NCBI GenBank assembly: GCA_964463355.1
Contig: CAYXBP010000019.1
Span: 1 to 36,999 of the forward strand
Reading direction: 5' to 3'
DNA length: 36,999 nucleotides
Source: Firm-04 sp964463355
GTDB taxonomy: Bacteria > Bacillota > Clostridia > Oscillospirales > Ruminococcaceae
A model generated the notes under the pieces. That model made no database searches. It saw only the letters and a list, made by a program, of their open reading frames with translations, and was not told where the DNA came from. The stretch's first letter is position 1, and every line of letters starts with the position of its first letter. The position numbers were made by a program, and so were the translations under genes. Of this stretch, positions 33,439 through 36,999 are shown one piece after another.

Positions 33439-33738
33439 TCAGTTTGTACCGACTGGCTTTGTTGCTTCCGTAAGAATACCGGTCACATCATCCACAACGG
33501 AGTCCACCGCATCCGTTACATCGTCCAGAATAGAATCATCTTTCCTGGTTGACGATGTTGTAGTCACAGACGCATCATTTTTGGAGGACGCACTGGAAGT
33601 GGTGGTTGTTGTGGTGGTTGATGAGGTCTTACTGCTCTCGTTTCCCTTTGAGCTTTCCTCTGCCATACAACCACAGCCTGTAAAGGCTCCACTTACCAGA
33701 AGTGCTGCCATTGCTACAGCAATCGTGATTTTCTTCAT
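33439..33738 (-). CDS. Small Ser/Thr-rich lipoprotein
   Basis: The 99-aa product begins MKKITIAVAMAALLVSGAFTGCGCM: a basic n-region, hydrophobic core and lipobox-like FTGC with Cys20 as the likely lipidated residue. The rest is mostly Ser/Thr/Lys low complexity (SSKTSSTTTTTTTSS) followed by an Asp/Val-rich segment (ILDDVTDAVDSVVDDVTGI) that may form an amphipathic helix. No known domain is recognised. The start at 33738 has AAAGGA upstream. The T-rich linker composition resembles that of the cellulase linkers, but I infer no link. Confidence 0.75.
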   Translation of the reverse strand: MKKITIAVAMAALLVSGAFTGCGCMAEESSKGNESSKTSSTTTTTTTSSASSKNDASVTTTSSTRKDDSILDDVTDAVDSVVDDVTGILTEATKPVGTN

Positions 33739-33806
33739 ACTGCCCATTCCTTTCCGCAAAATCACCTGCGATGCAGGGCATAGGTAGTATTTCCGGCTCC
33801 ACTTCA

Positions 33807-33834
33807 TTTATACGCTGCCGCTTTGCAGCTGCAA
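33807..33834 (-). promoter_or_regulatory. Candidate promoter of the lipoprotein gene
   Basis: On minus, TTGCAG (33834-33829) and TATAAA (33812-33807) are separated by 16 bp. The -35 lies in the 14-bp palindrome TTTGCAGCTGCAAA (33822-33835). Readthrough from proS is also possible because no terminator follows proS. Confidence 0.45.
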
Positions 33835-33851
33835 ACAGGGAGATTTTTCTA

Positions 33852-35570
33852 TCATTGAAACGCAGCAAGCATTGCATTGACACGCTCACGCAACCATGCT
33901 GTGGCTTCTGCAAAGGGCACATTTTCACGGAAAGACTTATCGCGCGCTGCAATCTCCACGCAGCCAGCTGCAAGGGTCTTTGGGCTGACGATGACACGCA
34001 CGGGAACACCAAACAGATCAGCATCCGCAAACATTGCTCCTGGACGAATATCCCGATCATCGTACAGCACTTCAACACCAGCTGCCTGCAACTCGGCATA
34101 GAGCTTTTCGGCGGCTTCAGTCACTGCGGCATCATCCACGCGCAGATTGCAGATCTGCACCTGCCACGGTGCGATGGACATGGGCCAGATGGGACCGTAC
34201 TGATCACGGCTTTCCTGACAGATGGATGCGCACAATCTGCCGACACCGATGCCGTAACAACCCATAATGGGATACTGACGTTCACCATTTTCATCCAGAT
34301 AGGTCATTTCCATTGCTTTGGTATACTTCTGCCCCAACTGGAAGATATTACCGATCTCAATGCCCTTTTCAATACGGAGATGGGGCTTGCCACAATTGGG
34401 ACAAATACCGCCTACAAATGCTTTTGCGATATCCACATAAGCCACATCCCCCACATCGCGCTTGATATTCATCCCAGTATAGTGCGTATCCATTGCATTA
34501 CCACCGCACACCAGCGATGCGATGCCTTCCAGTGAAGCATCAAACACAGCAACGATATCCTCACTCATACCAACTGGCCCGATAAAACCAGGCACAACAC
34601 CACTTTCTGCGGTCAGTTCCGTTGCAGGATGAATCTCATAACCAAGATAATTGCGCAGTTTGGTTTCGTTGACCTCCAAATCCCCGCGAACAAACGCGAC
34701 AATCAGGCTATCGTCCTCGTTTTTACGGTAGACAACCGCTTTACACAGTGTTTTGACATCCGCTTTGAGAAAAGCGGTTAGCTCTTCAATGGTTTTAACA
34801 TCAGGAGTATCCACCCTGGTCAGCGGCTGCTCTTCCCCCGCAGCATTCTCCAAAACGACAGCTGCTGCCTCCATATTGGCACTATAGCCGCAATCACAGA
34901 TCACAAGGGTATCCTCACCGACTTCGGTCAACAGCATATATTCATGCGAAATGCTGCCGCCCATCATACCAGAATCCGACTGCACTGCAATGAAATTCTG
35001 ACAACCACAACGGCGAAAAATTCGGTGATATGCCTCATAAGCACACTGATAGTATTCCTCAAGATCCTGCTGGGTGGTATGGAAAGAATATGCATCCTTC
35101 ATGGTAAACTCACGCACACGAATCAACCCGCCACGCGCACGAGGCTCATCACGGAATTTGGTTTGCACCTGATAGATCATAAAAGGAAAGTCTGCATAGG
35201 ATTTTGCGGTATCCCTTGCCAGATGCACAGCGGCTTCCTCATGGGTCATACCCAGCACAACGCCGTTGCCAGAACGGTCTTTGAATCGCGCCATTTCACT
35301 ACCGATGCTGTAATATCTACCTGATTCCTCCCACAGGCTTGCAGGCATCACCACAGGAAACATAACCTCCTGCCCATCAATGGCATCCATTTCCTCACGG
35401 ATAATCTGCTCAATTTTACGAGTAATGCGCTTTGCAGGCGTATACAACGAATAAATGCCGTTTGCCATATACTTCATATAGCCGCCGCGCATCATCAATG
35501 CATGGCTTTCAATAGAACAATCCTTCGGGGCTTCCTTAAAACGCTCACCGAGCATTTTTTTTACTCTCAT
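33852..35570 (-). CDS. proS: Prolyl-tRNA synthetase (bacterial type with editing domain)
   Basis: The 572-aa class II synthetase charges tRNA-Pro. Motif 1 region (MANGIYSLYTPAKRITRKIE), motif 2 (FRDEPRARGGLIRVREFTMKDAYSF) and motif 3 (GCYGIGVGRL near 443) are all visible. Between motifs 2 and 3 lies the long INS editing domain (about 225-385), which hydrolyses Ala-tRNA-Pro, and the anticodon-binding domain forms the C-terminus. The ATG at 35570 has AAAGGAA 9 nt upstream. No T-box leader is present; the leader is only about 50 nt. Confidence 0.97.
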   Translation of the reverse strand: MRVKKMLGERFKEAPKDCSIESHALMMRGGYMKYMANGIYSLYTPAKRITRKIEQIIREEMDAIDGQEVMFPVVMPASLWEESGRYYSIGSEMARFKDRSGNGVVLGMTHEEAAVHLARDTAKSYADFPFMIYQVQTKFRDEPRARGGLIRVREFTMKDAYSFHTTQQDLEEYYQCAYEAYHRIFRRCGCQNFIAVQSDSGMMGGSISHEYMLLTEVGEDTLVICDCGYSANMEAAAVVLENAAGEEQPLTRVDTPDVKTIEELTAFLKADVKTLCKAVVYRKNEDDSLIVAFVRGDLEVNETKLRNYLGYEIHPATELTAESGVVPGFIGPVGMSEDIVAVFDASLEGIASLVCGGNAMDTHYTGMNIKRDVGDVAYVDIAKAFVGGICPNCGKPHLRIEKGIEIGNIFQLGQKYTKAMEMTYLDENGERQYPIMGCYGIGVGRLCASICQESRDQYGPIWPMSIAPWQVQICNLRVDDAAVTEAAEKLYAELQAAGVEVLYDDRDIRPGAMFADADLFGVPVRVIVSPKTLAAGCVEIAARDKSFRENVPFAEATAWLRERVNAMLAAFQ

Positions 35571-35627
35571 GAAAAAACTTCCTTTCATTCAATACAATTG
35601 CAGCGATTTGGCTTCACATACCTTATT

Positions 35628-35656
35628 ATTCTATCATATCTCGCAAAAGATTGCAA
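35628..35656 (-). promoter_or_regulatory. Promoter of proS
   Basis: On minus, TTGCAA (35656-35651) and TAGAAT (35633-35628) are separated by 17 bp. Confidence 0.75.
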
Positions 35657-35710
35657 GTAGTTTCTACAATTTCTCCACGGCAACCGTGTTGTGCTACAAT
35701 AAAGAAAAGA

Positions 35711-35720
35711 ACCCTCTGAT
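35711..35720. repeat. Target-site duplication, left copy
   Basis: ACCCTCTGAT directly abuts the left end of the insertion sequence and is repeated exactly at 36913-36922. Confidence 0.93.
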
Positions 35721-36912
35721 CAGGGCTTACGCATGAAAAGCGAGTAAAACAGAAGCGAGGAAAGTATCATCATAGGAACAACGACGCCGTTTCCTGGCGA
35801 GACTGATTTTTGCAGGATGCTGTTTCAGAATGTTGAGTGCCATATGACGTACAACAGCCATATTTTCAGCGGAATGATCCTTTCTGATACGGCTGTAATC
35901 TTCATGAAATGTCATATCCAAACACCAGTGCAGGGAATTTTCAACACCCCAATGAGAACGTACCGCAGATGCAAACTGCTTTACATCGACTAAGGATGTA
36001 ATATAATATCGGTTTTCTTCTGAAATCACACCGTTTCGTTCCACATGGGAATGTACCATGCCGATTGCAGCTAATCCTTTCCACAAGGAATGATTTTCCA
36101 ACCAATCAATCTCTGTTGAGAGATAATAGGTTCGTTTCTCAATACGACCATGTCCTTTTTCTGTTGTCTGACATGCGTTTAAATCCGGATAAAATTGTTT
36201 TTCAGAAATAGCAGAAGAAAAATATCTGCGCACATCTTCGTAAAGTGTTGGCTGATTTTCTTTCAGTGCAATGGCATAGTGTGCATTCTTTTCAATGATT
36301 TTCTTCACAATTTCTTTTGGACAACTCATCGCATCTGTTGTAATGATTGTTCCTGTGATGTCCAGCACAGAAAGCAATTCTGGTACAGCAGTAATTTCGT
36401 TTGATTTTTCATCTGTTGCCAGCTGTCCAAGAACCAGCTGGTTCTTGTTTGCCCATGCACTTACCATGTGAATCGGATCCTTATTGGTATCCTTGCTCCT
36501 GCGCACGGTTTTTCCGTCAATGCTGATTACTTCTTCTTTTGCATGTTTGCAGACAGATTCCACCCATTGGCAGAAACATTTTTCAAATTCATCCGGATGG
36601 ATCATCGCCCAGACTCTTTGTATCGTGTCATGGGATGATATTCCATTTTTCAGTTCTAGATGCAGACTTTCCTTCAGCCACTGCTCTTTTACTCGGCAAA
36701 AATCCTCGATGTCTTCCCACACATCACACCCTGCGATTACTGCACAAATTGTCATCACCACGATTTCCTGTAAACTATGCTTGATTTTCCAGTTTTGTCT
36801 TTCGTCTGTTAGTGCTTCAAAATAGGTTTGTAGCATTTCATTTCACCTCATACCCATTTTAACACATTCTTTTCACTTTGACTACCCCTCTTTTTTTCAT
36901 GCGTAAGCCCTG
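35721..36912 (-). mobile_element. Complete ISAs1-family insertion sequence, 1192 bp
   Basis: The element is bounded by perfect 19-bp terminal inverted repeats (35721-35739, CAGGGCTTACGCATGAAAA, and its complement at 36894-36912), encodes one intact transposase and is flanked by a 10-bp direct target duplication. All features fit the ISAs1 family, and the intact frame, repeats and duplication suggest a recent insertion. It sits in the spacer between the proS promoter and the promoter of a plus-strand gene. Confidence 0.95.
35727..36836 (-). CDS. ISAs1-family DDE transposase
   Basis: The 369-aa protein has the N-terminal domain typical of ISAs1/H-repeat transposases (DERQNWKIKHSLQEI) and a DDE catalytic core: VISIDGKTVRRS near 103-114 (first Asp), TIITTDAMSCPKEI near 162-175 (second Asp) with ALKENQPTLYEDV downstream, and VENSLHWCLDMTFHEDYSRIR near 296-316 containing the candidate Glu, followed by SAENMAVVRHMALNIL. 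The frame is intact. GAGGTG lies about 8 nt before the ATG at 36836. The stop codon lies inside the terminal inverted repeat. Confidence 0.95.
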   Translation of the reverse strand: MLQTYFEALTDERQNWKIKHSLQEIVVMTICAVIAGCDVWEDIEDFCRVKEQWLKESLHLELKNGISSHDTIQRVWAMIHPDEFEKCFCQWVESVCKHAKEEVISIDGKTVRRSKDTNKDPIHMVSAWANKNQLVLGQLATDEKSNEITAVPELLSVLDITGTIITTDAMSCPKEIVKKIIEKNAHYAIALKENQPTLYEDVRRYFSSAISEKQFYPDLNACQTTEKGHGRIEKRTYYLSTEIDWLENHSLWKGLAAIGMVHSHVERNGVISEENRYYITSLVDVKQFASAVRSHWGVENSLHWCLDMTFHEDYSRIRKDHSAENMAVVRHMALNILKQHPAKISLARKRRRCSYDDTFLASVLLAFHA

Positions 36913-36922
36913 ACCCTCTGAT
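36913..36922. repeat. Target-site duplication, right copy
   Basis: ACCCTCTGAT repeats the 10 bp at 35711-35720 and marks the right boundary of the insertion. Confidence 0.93.
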
Positions 36923-36929
36923 GGGGGAG

Positions 36930-36957
36930 TGGACAATCAGGGAGTTTGTGGTATAAT
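36930..36957 (+). promoter_or_regulatory. Promoter of the gene leaving the window
   Basis: TGGACA (36930-36935) and TATAAT (36952-36957) are separated by 16 bp. The insertion sequence ends 17 bp upstream of the -35, leaving the promoter intact. Confidence 0.75.
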
Positions 36958-36985
36958 ATAGAAAAAGCCTAAAGGAGCTGTTTCT

Positions 36986-36999
36986 ATGAAAAAGCCAAC
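36986..36999 (+). CDS. Start of an unidentified gene (partial)
   Basis: AAAGGAG at 36971-36977 and an ATG at 36986 open a frame reading MKKP, cut by the window end. A basic start is compatible with a signal peptide but four codons allow no call. Confidence 0.6.

Noticed and set aside
33771..34535. 254-aa plus-strand frame antisense to proS
   Set aside because: proS is complete on minus; this frame is low in expected codon use and has no start signal.
35570..35627. T-box leader for proS
   Set aside because: The leader is only about 50 nt and lacks the T-box sequence and a terminator.
1..36999. CRISPR array
   Set aside because: No regularly spaced direct repeats were seen anywhere in the window.

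Overview
The window looks like a chromosomal segment of a Gram-positive, low-to-medium GC Clostridia member, most likely a Ruminococcus-type cellulolytic gut or rumen bacterium (Oscillospiraceae). The evidence is a secreted GH9 cellulase ending in a type I dockerin with Thr-rich linkers, a Firmicutes-style gene order (yqfC-yqfD-phoH-ybeY-era-yqzL-recO), secG-rnr, mutS2, and sporulation genes. Species is inferred, not proven. Most promoters are good sigma-A type (TTGACA or TTGCAA, 16-17 bp, TATAAT).

Layout. 1-1035 (minus) is accessory DNA: a protein with an intact JAMM metalloprotease motif, preceded by a compact RNA unit made of a strong promoter, a 68-nt tRNA-like element and two intrinsic terminators. 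1087-4180 (plus): polA-rimI. 4330-6462 (minus): the dockerin-bearing GH9 cellulase. 6740-10096 (plus): lepA, a zinc-ribbon membrane protein and hemW. 10288-11384 (plus): an SPFH/prohibitin-like protein. 11392-16404 (minus): an overlapping moxR, DUF58 and transglutaminase operon. 16562-18660 (plus): inorganic pyrophosphatase and a PRPP synthetase. 18634-21298 (minus): secG and rnr. 21379-22371 (plus): a RING-like zinc-finger/DUF2628 protein. 22395-24033 (minus): a ylbJ-like sporulation protein followed by a Cys4 protein with its own promoter. 24088-33437 (plus): yqfC, yqfD, phoH, ybeY, era, yqzL-like, recO, mutS2, a CPBP protease and nadE. 33439-35656 (minus): proS and a small lipoprotein. 35711-36922: a complete ISAs1-family insertion sequence with a 10-bp target duplication, followed by the promoter and first codons of a plus-strand gene.

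How it fits together. Most of the window is core machinery: replication and repair (PolA, RecO, MutS2), ribosome biogenesis and translation (LepA, Era, YbeY, PhoH, RNase R, ProS, RimI), secretion (SecG) and nucleotide or cofactor supply (Ppa, PrsA, NadE). The ylbJ and yqfC-yqfD cluster implies genetic capacity for sporulation; sigma-E-like -10 sequences lie in their divergent spacer. The GH9-dockerin gene implies cellulosome assembly.

The least explained part is the left edge. There the predicted transcription start coincides with the first base of the tRNA-like structure, a GNRA-capped terminator follows it directly, and a second terminator lies before the JAMM gene. This could be a small-RNA gene, a decayed phage tRNA gene or an attenuator. 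Several translation-level structures also deserve a look: a hairpin sequestering the yqzL ribosome-binding site, hairpins between Shine-Dalgarno and ATG in rnr and phoH, and overlapping convergent 3' ends of prs and rnr. No CRISPR array, rRNA or canonical tRNA was seen.
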